Part shown: piece after piece, positions 25,388 through 37,752 of the stretch
Layout: each line of letters begins with the position of its first letter
Position numbering within the stretch: position 1 is the stretch's first letter
NCBI RefSeq assembly: GCF_032854445.1
Contig: NC_088301.1
Coordinates: forward strand, 31,215,830 to 31,279,829
Direction of reading: 5' to 3'
Source of the DNA: Liolophura sinensis
Lineage: Eukaryota > Mollusca > Polyplacophora > Chitonida > Chitonidae
DNA length: 64,000 bases
Notes under the pieces: generated by a model
Seen by the model: the letters and a program-made list of their open reading frames with translations, nothing else
Told to the model about the DNA's origin: nothing
Database searches by the model: none
Translations under genes and position numbers: made by a program

Positions 25388-25566
25388 TCAGGAGTATAAT
25401 CGACCGGGAACACTTTGCCAACAGCCTTTGCTTCCTGCTCCTCTGAGTTTGAAGGTTTATACCCGTCGATCAAAACTTTCAGTGCCATCGACATTCCTGA
25501 GAGGGGTTTTTTCCTCCCAAATAATCTTGAATCTGGGTTAACAGCCGCCAATCGTGATGGCAGCAT
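25388..25566 (-). CDS. First coding exon of an unrecognised gene
   Basis: ATG at 25566 opens 59 codons plus two bases to an ideal GTAAGTG donor at 25387. The product begins MLPSRLAAVNPDSRLFG and continues KKPLSGMSMALKVLIDGY then NSEEQEAKAVGKVFPVDYTP. Composition is protein-like and the CpG content around 25150-25620 is higher than its surroundings, as at a promoter. I do not recognise the family and found no certain next exon. Its phase (2) does not join the PATJ L27 exon directly, so it is probably a separate gene. Confidence 0.5.
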
Positions 25567-26058
25567 GCATTAATTCTGGGTCCTTATGCTATCAATAGGA
25601 CACTGCCGTACTCCTTTTACGTAAACGTATATAGCTATCTGCTAACCAGTCGCGTTCTAATCCATTCTAAGCTCGTTTATTTGACTTAAATTAAGCAACA
25701 TATATTGAGTATTCAGCAAAAACAAAAAATAAAGTCTTTTTCTTTAACGGGATGACTACGATTTGCGGCTCGGCTAAAATCAGTGGTTTGGTTGAATGTA
25801 AATTTAGAAATAGTAGTCTGTTTAAAAAACGAAACCTTAAACGGAAAAAGACGTTACACATATTCATGCTCCCGGTTTACAGGTGTACTTAACCATAAAG
25901 AAAATAGCCATAATTCATTATTATTCTCTGAAATAACTATGGACACCATGCTGAACACTTAATGGTTTAGCATAATAAGTGCATTTTCATGGTGCATTCA
26001 TGGATCATGTACTTTATTCCAGGGATTAAGTCTGGCCTAAATAACAAATTTTGTCTAT

Positions 26059-26383
26059 TTGGTAAAATAGGGTTGTTCAGGCCACTGGGTAGGCCTATGT
26101 ATGCATGTATGCTTGGGACTTAACGTCATATTTAACAAGGTTTCAGTCATATGACAACGGGAATTCCTTAGGTGTGTGTACACATGTATATATCATGTAT
26201 TCTTGTGACAGAGTGAGTCCATGCAGCCATTGAAGAAGACACCAGCCATGACACCCCACCCAGTTACATTAGACGGACACAGGGCCACCGAGTCATGTTT
26301 CGTTGCTCTAACCTCACAGTGCTGAATGTCAAGCCAGGCAGCAATAATCGCCATTTTTAAAGTCTCTGGTATGACCCAACCAT
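26059..26383 (-). mobile_element. SINE family C, uninterrupted copy lacking its head
   Basis: Closely matches 20887-21112 plus 22763-22853, including flanking sequence before the tail, so the two are probably copies of one duplicated segment. It stops at TATGACCCAACC, before the tRNA-like head. Confidence 0.7.
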
Positions 26384-27664
26384 AAGAAACAGCGGGTATA
26401 TAATATTTTAAGTTCGTATTTTACCCCGTGCTCAAAATTCTTTACAAAATTTACGTGATGATTGCTATATACGCTTATAGTCCTATGTATGGGTGGATCG
26501 AACTTTGTTCTGGAAACTGCTCTAAGCAGTAAATCTTTGTTCAGAATCCATAGATGTGCCAACAACAACAACACATTACTTTTAAAGAAGACATAATATA
26601 TAATACACGAAGGACATCTTTCTTTGCCAGTATGTCCCTATATCACGGTTCCATAAAATATTTTTAAAGATTTGATTGTAAACATATAATTATTACTTTA
26701 TTACCAAACACGCGCAATATACAAACCTGAAACAAAGTGGTACGGAAAGATGGAGAATCGGCCCCAGAGACATACGATTAGAAAGTGCAAATTTCAAAAT
26801 CCCACCTCAATTCTGTAAATTTCGGAATAGGAAGTATAAAACTTGGTCGAAGCGCTCAGGAAAGCTATAATGCCATAAAACAGATGGTTGCTTAGTAACA
26901 ACCCTCCAAAAATGCACTCTCGATCAAAAGTGCCAATTTTCGTTCAAACGAGCCACTGTGTTCTTAATTTACAATATGAAGATCATCGCTAACCAGAAAA
27001 TGACGATATGGATGGATGAAGTTATCTTTCGTCATAATATAGTTTAATATGCCGTGGAGAACATTATTAGAAATTGTTAATTAAACATTTTTATTGTAGT
27101 TTAGAAAAAAAACACGCATGGATCCACATCGCATAGTAACCGAGTATATCGAGCGGGCGAGTAAAACAAATAAAATAAATGACAATGCTCTTTAATATTT
27201 CAGCTTTTCAAAACGTACTTCTATACAGGTACAGACGTTACAGTAGGCACGATAGAAGTTTTTGTAAAGCGGTCGTTAGGAGAAAACGTGCATGGAGAGG
27301 TAACTCTTCAACCATTTTAATTGATGTATGTGACGAAATCCTTATGTCACTGATAGTATGTAAAAAACTTAAGACTAATATTAGTTAGGAATTTCCAGAT
27401 TTGTTGTGATATTACTATATGCGAATAATTATTATCCAATCCGTGATAATTCCATACATGTTAAAGATAATATATAGCCAAGCACGCCTCAAACCATACG
27501 CTGTCACAGAGTAGGCCCGCTGTGGTGGATGTCAAGTTTACCCGCTGTAATTGCAGGTATAGGCAAACCGTCCATACCCCGAAGATAATCTGTCTTCTAT
27601 TTCAAATCCAGTCTATTTAAAAAAAACAAAAACGACAGATTTCATACAAAACACATACCAGATA

Positions 27665-27926
27665 TATTTGTTTATTTATCTGACTGGAGGTTTACCACAC
27701 ACATGAGAATATTTCACTTATACAACGGCTGCCAGTATTATGGCGGGAGGAAACCGGACGTACAGAGCCCGGGAGAAATCCATGAACATCCGCAGGTTGC
27801 TGCAGCCCTTCCGACGTACGACCTCAGAGGAAACCAGCATGAGCTAAACTTGAACCCATAAGGGCCCCATAGGTGAGAGGCTCCATGCTCACTACACAGC
27901 AAGTTAACCACGAGGCAACGCTCTCC
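27665..27926 (-). mobile_element. SINE family B, diverged
   Basis: Minus-strand copy with GGCAGCCGTTGTATAAGTG, ATCCGCAGGTTGCTG on the plus strand, and a worn head. Confidence 0.65.
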
Positions 27927-28732
27927 GGTACACATATTTTAATGACCTTCTCTTTGTATTTTCTCTATACCTTGATATGTTCGTGCTATTAGTTTTCCTT
28001 CCAACATTATTGTTAAATCATATTGGAAAATAAGTGAAACATGAGAATTCTGCATGTGCTAGCATTACTTAAACATCATCTAATGTTCTTTAGTTTATTT
28101 ACTTTATATCATATTTAAAAGTTATTTCATCGCGATAGGAAACCAAAGAGAGCCCTACAGATACAAAACATTACCTCACCAGCTACCTGACAAACCGCCT
28201 CACTCAAGGAAATAGTTTACACAGAGAGCACAGGATTCATACATGAGCTTTACCAAAACTCCACGGAACTTTTTCTTTGTTCCAATCCCCAAGTGTCATA
28301 CTGTTCTGAATCTTTTGAGCACTTCTTTGTCCAGGATTCTCCATATGAACTTTTGTGAGATTTTTAAAGATGCTTGCGTCATTACCATTATCTTTACCAT
28401 CGCCATCATCGTTGCTATCATTCACCTAGAACATTCCATGCGCCTTTCAAACATCATTGAAAACTGCTGACTGCCTCTATTTGCAGGGTTTCGTCTTAAT
28501 TTTGTACTTTATTAACTTAGTTATATCTTTGGTGGTTTGTGTTAAACGTCGTTTCGGGGGTTTGGCGTGCGAGTGCTGATACATAACGTTCATATACGAT
28601 TAGTTTTATACGAAAGTGTGTCTGCCTGTTTGTCGATGACTTTAAGATATCATCTAAACATTTACATGGGATTCATTTGACAATGAGGTCGAATCCAGCT
28701 GTACATAGTATAGTTGTGGCTTTTTTTTTTTA

Positions 28733-28900
28733 CTACGGACAATCCGAATCCATTTTCTTCGCCAGTGTTGAGGTTGAGCCCTTTTGTGTGTCAGCTTCTG
28801 TTTTGTCCAGTTCTCTTGCTTGTTTGGCATATTCTTTTGTAACTGATTGACTTTCAGTGGAGTGTCTCTTAGTTCTTGAACTTAGTTTCTGGACTTCATT
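28733..28900 (-). CDS. Possible terminal exon, unrecognised
   Basis: After an acceptor-like AAAAAGCCTTTAG the frame encodes NEVQKLSSRTKRHSTES, YAKQARELDKTEADTQKG and ends KKMDSDCP before TAG. Highly charged, protein-like composition. It may belong with 29106-29293 through a small middle exon (29015-29058), the phases of which fit. Unproven. Confidence 0.28.
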   Translation of the reverse strand, partial: NEVQKLSSRTKRHSTESQSVTKEYAKQARELDKTEADTQKGSTSTLAKKMDSDCP

Positions 28901-29105
28901 CTAAAGGCTTTTTAAAACAACGTTTGCGTGAACAATTTCCTTATGGTTTCGTACATATAGCTGCGGATGCTTGCTTGTTGACACAATGATGGGTTAACAA
29001 AATTGTGGAGATACACGAGGCTGGCTAGTCCGACACTGGAATTGTTTTTTCTGGAGTGCTAAGTGTAATGATGACACTGTTGGTGTATCTCCGAATATTT
29101 CTTAC

Positions 29106-29293
29106 CATGGTAGAGCAGGCAGGAGTCGGAGGAGACTCTACATCTACATTCAGTCTCAAGAAGCCTTAGGTCTTCAGGGAGAAATTCCCAGAAGCTTGGA
29201 TCATTGGAAATATTTTCGTTAAAGGAGAAAGCATTCCTTTTCTCAGTGGCAGCAATGTTGGAATTTTTTTGGATTTTTCGTAGAGAATCGTCG
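29106..29293 (-). CDS. Possible exon, unrecognised
   Basis: 188 nt between acceptor CCGATTAATCAG and donor GTAAGA, open in one frame. It encodes SFNENISNDPSFWEFLP and LLETECRCRVSSDSCLLYH, with a cluster of cysteines. Phase 1 out is compatible with a possible 44-nt piece at 29058-29015, but the intron between would be only 47 bp. Function unknown. Confidence 0.3.
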
Positions 29294-29539
29294 CTGATTA
29301 ATCGGTGTGAGAAATATATGAATCAAGGCTAAGCTGGGTTTTGGGTATTGTAGTTCTCCATTTATTTTAGCTACAGCTTTCAGTCGTGTGTCTGATAACG
29401 AGAATTTCTGTCTTTATGTAAACCAGTAAAAATTCTTAATTGCACTGATATACGTGGATAAGAACTTTCAGGCTTTCTGGAGTTATGTTTTGCAGTTGTC
29501 TCCCTTTAATTACCGTTTACACGTATAAGCATCAACACT

Positions 29540-29969
29540 TTAAAGGAGAAGAAAACTTAAAAAAATGACACTAGAGGCTGAAAAGTACACATTTTTGCCT
29601 ATCTGGTGATGCCTGCTGCATAATTTTGCGATTTTTCATCGCCATAAACGTAAAACCTGAAAATGGCAAAGCTGCCATAAATAGCTAAGTCCATCGCGTC
29701 CTCCATTTTCGCGTCCAGTCGTTAAAGCTGCCGGCTTGTTCGTGTAAACTCGGAACCTACGTCCAACATTCCGGTTTCCCGATCGTCAAGCGAAAAACGA
29801 ACTGTACTGTTCGCTACCTTCTGGCAAGAAGAGTTCTACTGGAAATGTTCTACTTCGGCAGTTTCTGACGGCAATTCTCCTCCTAACAATGAAGCCTTCC
29901 GGACTAGTTCTTAGGCAAAATGGAGTCGCCCACAGCGGATTTTGGCGCTGAAATTTTCTTCTCCTTTAA
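29540..29969. mobile_element. MITE flanked by TTAA
   Basis: 430 bp. Arms AGGAGAAGAAAACTT and, reversed, AGGAGAAGAAAATTT, both bordered by TTAA, the target duplicated by piggyBac-type transposases. No open frame. The superfamily is inferred from TTAA alone. Confidence 0.55.
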
Positions 29970-31325
29970 TAGTAACATCGTCTGAAGACGAGACAGGTTC
30001 CTTCCTCCCGTATAGGGCCTATACGAACGCCTGAAATTCCTGAGTACTGCGTTAAAAAACAATCAAGCAAACTATCATTTAACCGTTTTGCGATTGCCAG
30101 TCCCAAATGTTCTCCTTTGCTTGACAAATGCGACTTACTTTGTTTCTCCCAGGTTTGACATCGCTTTCAACATTTATTTAGATGTGCACATGTGATGACA
30201 GATCGGTTTCAGTTCGAACACCTTCTGCCTCACAGGATTGCTTTACCCAAAGAAGTCTAGTATTTTCTTTATAGTGAAAAACAGTCATGAACACAGTGCT
30301 TTTTTCGTGTTTGCAATGAAAATCATCAAACCACAAGTTCCACACTCGTGCTTTCTGAACGTGTGAATTGTTCAATTAGTTGATATGTGCAAACTGTTTG
30401 AATTCGATGACTACAAAATGCACCTTCTGAACATGGTTATAGCCTGACGAAGTAATGCTGGTGATGCAGTTTGACATCACTTCGACTTCGTTTGGCCGAT
30501 GGATTAGTAATATTGAAACGCCAATATCAGCCTAATGCTATATAGGACCTACGCTGGATCAACGTACGTATTACTCGAAGACATAGTGCAATGTAGCATT
30601 TCCCCTACGGTTTTCTCAGCGCACATAACCAAGATATTAACTATATAGGCCTAAATGAAAACTTTTCTCTTGGAATGAGAACAGAAGTGTATAAATATTG
30701 AATAAAGGAATGAATAAGTAACACTGGGCTTAGTTGCTATATGATACAAAAATACACATTTTTATTGTTTAAACATAGCAAAACATCAGGCTATTGTCAT
30801 ACATATCAACAGAACTCATTATTCTCTGAGGTTATTTTGTACATTTATCACAGCAACAGTTTTCACGGTATCACAGAGCGCTGTTCAAATATCACAGATT
30901 TATCAACTAATATCAACGTTAAGTGCATTTCACAGGTAATCTACATTCACACCACAGATACAGTGAGCAACCAATAGCTCCAACACAAGTTGGTCGGTTG
31001 ATACAAAAAGGCATTACGCTTACACGACACATGCTTGCGTGCTTTCTAGGGGCACAGTACAATAACTCATATTAAACAGTATTCCTAGGCTAACCTAAAT
31101 TTTTACCATATCCAGGTGATTAACATAGTGTATCACAGAATACTTTCAAAGAATAAAAATGATGTTTATACTAGAGCCGAATTACTTGCTCCATTTCTAA
31201 AATCAGTTGCAACTTGAGATTTGATACACTCATAACGTAAAGAAAGACATGTTCACCTCCTTTCAGGAGAATTGCTTGAAACCACCTAACCAGAGATCGT
31301 TATCCTCATATATTATTTAACTTAC

Positions 31326-31379
31326 CACCTCTTTGAGAGGCGTCAGTAAGCAAGCCAGGCAGCCACAAAGGGAGCCACC
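31326..31379 (-). CDS. Possible 54-nt exon
   Basis: Very good splice borders (TCCTATTTTAG acceptor, GTAAGT donor) around an 18-codon segment open in two frames. No homology recognised; listed only because of the borders. Confidence 0.2.
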
Positions 31380-31772
31380 CTAAAATAGGATTGATCCTAT
31401 TACTTTCGTTCCCTATATGTGTTTTCATGAAATTTCACACGCATGCTAAATGATTTCAAATTTGAATCGCACGATCTTACATTTATTGGCCAGATATAGG
31501 TTCCTCTATCCAATGAATCCAATGATTGTTTTTTTTTTTCTATTATTGTTGATTGTGCTCTTTTGCAGCATACCGAAACACTATATGGAAGGAAGCAAAA
31601 CTTTCAGGTCAAAGATTTAGAGGTAAATCTAAAGACGTATAGTGAAGATGAAACACGAAGATGACAGTTTTGTGAAACATTTGGGTGATGACAGAGGAAT
31701 TGTTACGTTAGGGCATGAAAGACCATGTTTGCTTTAACGTAATCAACTGTATATACACTCCAAAAATATAGT

Positions 31773-31961
31773 CTGTTAATTTTAACAGAAAGTCTCTTGT
31801 GTGAGTGATGCTAAAATGTATTCAGTTATCACAACACAATATTCTGCCACATTCATCGTTATATCATGTTAGTCTTATAGAATATATATGCCGAATTAAT
31901 AGAATATGTGTGCTGTGTTTAACAGAAAAATCTGCTGCAGACTTTCTGTTAAATTTAACAG
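31773..31961. mobile_element. Inverted-repeat element with 23-bp arms
   Basis: Arms CTGTTAATTTTAACAG plus AAAGTCT and its reverse complement differ at one base. Each arm is itself a near palindrome, and a third copy of TTTAACAGAAA lies inside. Probably a small MITE. Confidence 0.5.
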
Positions 31962-33330
31962 ATTATTTTGTTGGGAGTAGTGAATTCAGCATTTCCCTTT
32001 CTCTTCTGGTGGAAGGCATATATAAATGGAGGTCAGATCGGTTATGTGCTACTTACAACCAACATAATGATGTGCATAAAGATCTTCGTAGGAATTATTA
32101 GATTCAAGATTTTTGTTTATCACAAGTGCACCAAAACCAAACAAAATAACAACCATAATTATACAAAAGTGGGCTATAAATCATGATTCTTGTCGCATAT
32201 GACAATAACAAGTACATATGACGTCACACATGAACAAAAATGTCGGCCTGATTAGTGCTGAACGAGAAGTTGGTTGGTTGAATAGTCTATCTGTTGCATG
32301 AATCTCAGACTGTTGAAGAAAAACGTGATACAATGCTAGCTTCCGAAATACAAACTGAAGACAATTTATCTATCAAAAAGTGTGAAGGATGAGGATACAA
32401 TTCAATTTGCAGACAATAGGGGAGTTTCGAGTTGGAACTCTTGTCATCAAAAGTAAAAACAGTCCAACTGTGTCATGTGAATGGTGAAAGATGTTAGACA
32501 TCCTTTGTTGACATTAATTTACTGATCACCTGTCTCGCCCTTTTCCTGAGGCACAAATGACGCCTTTTTCGTCTAAAAACTTCTCAAGTTCACAAACATT
32601 CAGATTCTCAATCTTCTCTATCATTCCTCCACTCTAAAATACTTTGTATGACACTTTTTGTAGAAGCTCATGTTTTTGTGAATGTGATCAAAATAGTTGC
32701 CTAGCATTTTTTACAGGTCGCATGATAAAGCGGACTTTTTTAACCTTCAACGATAAGTCCCAATTTCAAAGGATATTTTTGTGATGTTTTATTCCATGTT
32801 GGATAATACGTTACAAAGAAGGGTCTAAGTGACAAATTTAAATTTAAATGGATAGAAACATTCAGCAATTTGAACGTGCTGATTTCTAAGCATCTTGGAA
32901 CAGGGTTCAATGATTTCCAACGAATCACCGTACTAAACACACTACATAGACAACAGTTCCTGGCATAAAAATACTCAGACACATCTTTTTTCACTTTCAC
33001 TGTAATTACATTTGGCCCACTGTATATACTTTATCGAGTAAACCAGAAGAACAGAGCTCTGTTAGCTCACTCACATGTACATGGAATAGAGAATTCCTGA
33101 TTGCAGACAAAATGGCATCACCTGATGGCAGAGACAACTGTTGGATAGTTAGTCACATGACATTTCGTCACATCCTCGAGATCAACTCGATTTATCAACT
33201 CTTCTGTACACTCGATTTGAACTCTTCTAATTTCAAAAGCCCTTGTGAGACATTTGTAGCCAAGCTGTAGGTCATCTGGAAGATTTTCTTCCAATCCCTT
33301 TCGAATCAAGTCGGCCCCAGGAATTCAAAA

Positions 33331-33464
33331 TCAGCAAGGCTCACTTCCCACGGCCACAGCGTGACCGCTCCTTCCGCAGGTCATACCACCTATCAACGTC
33401 CATACATCTGTTTGAGGGTCGTAAACTTCAATCGATGCTAAAAATTCTTCGCCATCAAAGCCAC
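33331..33464 (-). CDS. KEAP1: KEAP1 coding exon 4: last Kelch blade and C-terminus
   Basis: 134 nt after acceptor TTGCACCAG, too short to stand out as an ORF but in phase with exon 3. Encodes [22 protein letters not shown] and [14 protein letters not shown], then TGA (33333-33331). The Ser of GRSG matches human S602 and the final Cys matches C613. The human tail with C622 and C624 is absent. The open stretch just downstream (33309-33118) is out of this protein and is probably 3' UTR. Confidence 0.92.
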
Positions 33465-36400
33465 CTGGTGCAAGAGATAAAAGAAATTGTCAATTGTTAA
33501 CATATTTGACCTTAGACAGGGTACCATGTTCATGGCCTTGCCAGTGGTTTACATCATTTCCACTGAAAACAATCATATATAAATATTTTCTTGCCCTAAC
33601 TGAAATCTACAGGTTCCCCAGGCCCTGTCCGATTTCCATTTACCATTATACCAGCAAATGAAACAAATGAAATCGACAGGAATCGAAACAAATAGGCATG
33701 CCGACATTAATTTTCCAGAAGACCTACCTGCTTTCATTGTAGTTATGGAAAACTTTGTTCTGATAAAATACCATGTGCTACTTGATGTAGGCATCGACGG
33801 GGGTTACTGGGAATACAAATCACTATACTGGTGACTAGCATGGATTACAACAGTAATACTTCAATCAACATGAACCAATGTGGTCAGATGTATTAAATCC
33901 ACCATAAATCAGGTACCACAATCAATTTGTCTGCTGGTTTATGGCCACACGTTATCATGATAAAAAAACTGAGACCCGATGTCCATGAATTCATGAAACA
34001 AATCGAGATTTATCCGGGTGATAGCAAAGTGGATGTCTAAGTAAAATCTATTGGATTTTTTTTCTTGGGCCGTCAGAGGAAAAAAAATCCAGATTTATCT
34101 GGCAAACTGACAAAACCATCTCGCGGTGCGATTAATTATGATCAGACGCGTTTTGTTACACACGGCCGGAAATATGAATCTATAACGCAATCACTGACTG
34201 GATGATTAAGTCACAATCCGAGTATGTTCCACCAATGGAAAGCTCACACGTATCTGTTTGAGTCAGTTGACTGGAAGCAATAGAAAAGACTACACCATGA
34301 AGGGCAAAAGCAGCACAGTGATGACAGTGTGGTAGATGCACATGGCAACTGGGAACGCTTCGTTGGCATTCTGATTAGAGCGTCTGCCTCGAAGTCGGGC
34401 ACGGGGTCGGGTCACGTCAAAGATTTGAAAAATGGTACTTGTTGCTTCCTTGCTTGGCGCTCAGCACTGAGAGGTTAGAGCAAGGAAACAGGTCTTCTTG
34501 GGCTGGTGTCAGTATAACGTGACTGGATGTACTGCCACAAGAAGACACAGTATATGTACACACACCTAATGACTCCTCGCTGTCATATGACTGAAACATT
34601 GTTAAGTACGACGTAAAAACCCAAGCATACATACATACATGACAACAGCGAAATCTATCCCTTTGTCCACTGCCGGATGTAGGTTGGATAGCAAGATAGG
34701 TATCACAAGTTCATTTTTGTCCTCAAAAAAACACCCCTCTCCCCCTACCCATCCATCAAACCTCGCCAAAAAGAAAGTAGAAGACACCAAAGCAAAATAT
34801 TTATGTCCCTCGGTAGGATATACATAATTTACCACAAATGAGTAGTAAATTAGGGACGCAAGAAGTCAAACAGCATATAGCGTCTATCTTATTTTCTGCA
34901 CAAGATTTCAAGTTGACGGACGGATGTTTGGACGAACGTCGTGACAACATAGTCCCTGTGCAAATCATTCCCATTGTCACGGTTTCAAATTAAGACAAAC
35001 AAACCTAGAAATCATCTGCAGGCAAACTAGTTATGCTAACCGGATTCTATAATTACAGTGCCTTATGACGTGCATCGGCTGGTTATATAGTGCACATCCT
35101 GTAGCTACGTTATTGTACTTAGGGGCTTGTATGTATACTTAGCTGCGTGACCTTCATGAAACAACAGCAAGTATGTGGCAAACGTGAAGTGGGCGTCGAT
35201 AAAGGCTACTTGCCACTTCATTCAGCTGACCTCAGTTTTTACTTGGGTTTCATTGACAAAATCAAGGAAGCTGAGGAAGTATTAGGTTATTTACCTAGAG
35301 CATACACCTTTCCATTCAGGACGGCCACACCGAGAGCACTTCGTGGGCTGTTCATGGAGCGGATGAACTCCCAGGAGTTGGTGTTTGGATGGTATCGCTC
35401 CACAGATTTTAGCTGCGAGTCTCCATCGAAGCCACCTACAGCGTACACCAGGCTATTCAGTGCCACCACCCCTGCAAATATATATAATAGAATTTTCAAT
35501 GATTTAGTTCCGCGACACATCAATATCACCAAGTGCGTAATTTGTGAGAAACCATTTTCAAGAAAACTGGCTATAAACGTGCAAACACTGTAACAATTTC
35601 AGTTTGCTTTAAGTATATAATTGTTGCCAATAACTAACAATATGTTGGGCGAAATTTGGCTTAAGTGTATTACCAAACTGGGTGAAATCATTACCAACAG
35701 TTCACAACATTAAAATGGAGGGCAACTGAAATCATACTTGTATACTCCATAATAAACTATAGTTTAATATAATCACACACAAAAGATCGTAAAGTTGCTA
35801 TTGTAAACAAAGTACAGAAATGAAAAAGATGAAAAGTACACTGCAACATATTAAAGATTTCCTGCAGGAAACAAAAGTGATCACAAAAAGTGAGAGGTTT
35901 ATCTTCAAGTGGCGGATATATTGTTAACAGGACTTCGTGATAAGGGTAAAAAATTGTATATCAAAAATGTAAGATATCACAGTTATTGCACCAGTGTAGT
36001 GTTGGAGTATTCCTTTATTGATAAATCATATCCGACTATACCAAAGACTTTGGCCCCACAGGCCGTTAAATTCAGAACATGGTGACGTATCTCTTCATTA
36101 TATGTTGCCATGGAAGTTTCATGTATACACCAATCGCATTTGTTATGGTGACAAATCTCTTCATTATGTGTTATCATGGAAGTTACTTGAGTACGCCAAG
36201 CTAATTGGCTAAGGTGACGTATCTCTTCATTATGTGTTGCCATGGAAGTTACTTGAGTACGTCAGGGGCATTTGTTATGGTGACGAATCTCTTCATTATG
36301 TGTTGCCATGGAAGTTACTTGAGTACGCCAAGCTAATTGGCCAAGGTGACGTATCTCTTCATTATGTGTTGCCATGGAAGTTACTTGAGTACGTCAGGGG

Positions 36401-37689
36401 CATTTGTTATGGTGACGAATCTCTTCATTATGTGTTGCCATGGAAGTTTCTTGAGTACGCCAAGCTAATTGGCTATGGTGACGTATCTCTTCATTATGTG
36501 TTACCATGGAAGTTAGGCTAGGCGCATTTTGCGACAGACCCCAGGGGTGGATTGACCTTCCTGGACGCATTCCCAGACTTATTGTGCAAACCGGTGAGAG
36601 ACAGGTAAGCGGTCTGTTGAAGAACTATTACACAGAGTGGTATAAACGGTTCCATTTCAAACAACGAGCCCTTGATAACATGTTCTAATCCAGCCCCTCA
36701 TCGCATTAAACAAAAACTAAATTAATAATTTAAAATCTACGAAAGAGGACCTCCTTAGCATAATGCTAAACTAAAGATGTTTCTTTTGTCATTTATAGGA
36801 GACGTAAATGTTAGAACAAACGTAGGCCTAACCTGTATATATACACAATATCAATAAACAGTGAAGCCTGAGCAAAATCAAATTAGGGAGGAAAGTGAAA
36901 AAAAAAAACATCGAAACTTGAGTAATGTATAGTAAGACAGATGTGCCAGTGGTGGTGGTGGTGGTGGGGGTGGGGGGTGGAGGGAGGACAGGGGGCCTCC
37001 GTGGCTCAGTTGGTTTGCGCGCTAGCACAGTGTAATGACCCAGGAGCCTCTCATCAATGCGGTCGCTGTGAGTTCAAGTCCAGCTGTTGCTGGCTACCTC
37101 TCCGGCCGTACACGGAAGTGAGTGAGTGAGTGCTTGGGGTTTAACGTCGTACTCAACAATTTTTCAGTCATATGACGACGAAGGAATCATTAGGGTGCAT
37201 GTACGTGTAATGTACCTCCTTGTTGCAGGACGGATTTCCACCGCTCTTTTATTTAGTGCTGCTTCACTGAGACGACTTACCGAAGGCAAGTAAGCTGCCC
37301 CGCTCGAGCCTTTATACTGATTCGTGTCAACCAGTCGTTGCACTATCAACTTCATGCTGAACGCCAAGCGAGGTTACAACTTCCTCTTTTAAAGTCTTAG
37401 GTGTGACTCGATCAAGGATTGATCCTGGATCTACCGGTCCCGAAGCGGACGCTCTACCAACTGTGCTATCCGGGCCGGTCCCGTACACGGGAAGATCTTT
37501 CAGCAATCTGCGGATGGTCGTGGGTTGAGTACGGCATATAAACACCAATCAAATCACCAGTGTTGGTGGATAAAATATTGGATATGCAGAATGATGTCTT
37601 AAGTATATTAATATATTTCTTTGCGTTAATCGAATTAGGTTATACAATGGCAACGGGAAGAACGAATGAAATCAGAGAAATTTAACTGT

Positions 37690-37752
<63 letters not shown>

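Noticed and set aside
28237-28425. 62-codon minus-strand frame (MNDSNDDGDG...)
   Set aside because: Reads like coding DNA but has no domain, splice or promoter context; kept out of the gene list.
30178-30375. Minus-strand frame followed by AATAAA
   Set aside because: Protein-like in places, but no domain and no convincing upstream exon.
33118-33309. 63-codon minus-strand frame right after KEAP1
   Set aside because: Lies past the conserved EPC-stop end and has no domain; probably 3' UTR.
35147-35593. 148-codon plus-strand open frame
   Set aside because: It is the antisense shadow of KEAP1 exon 3.
36081-36514. CRISPR-like direct repeats
   Set aside because: Repeats adjoin directly without unique spacers, in an animal intron.
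36234-36521. Repeat protein with period 22 residues
   Set aside because: Artefact of the 66-bp intronic minisatellite; both strands are open and no splice signals join it to KEAP1.
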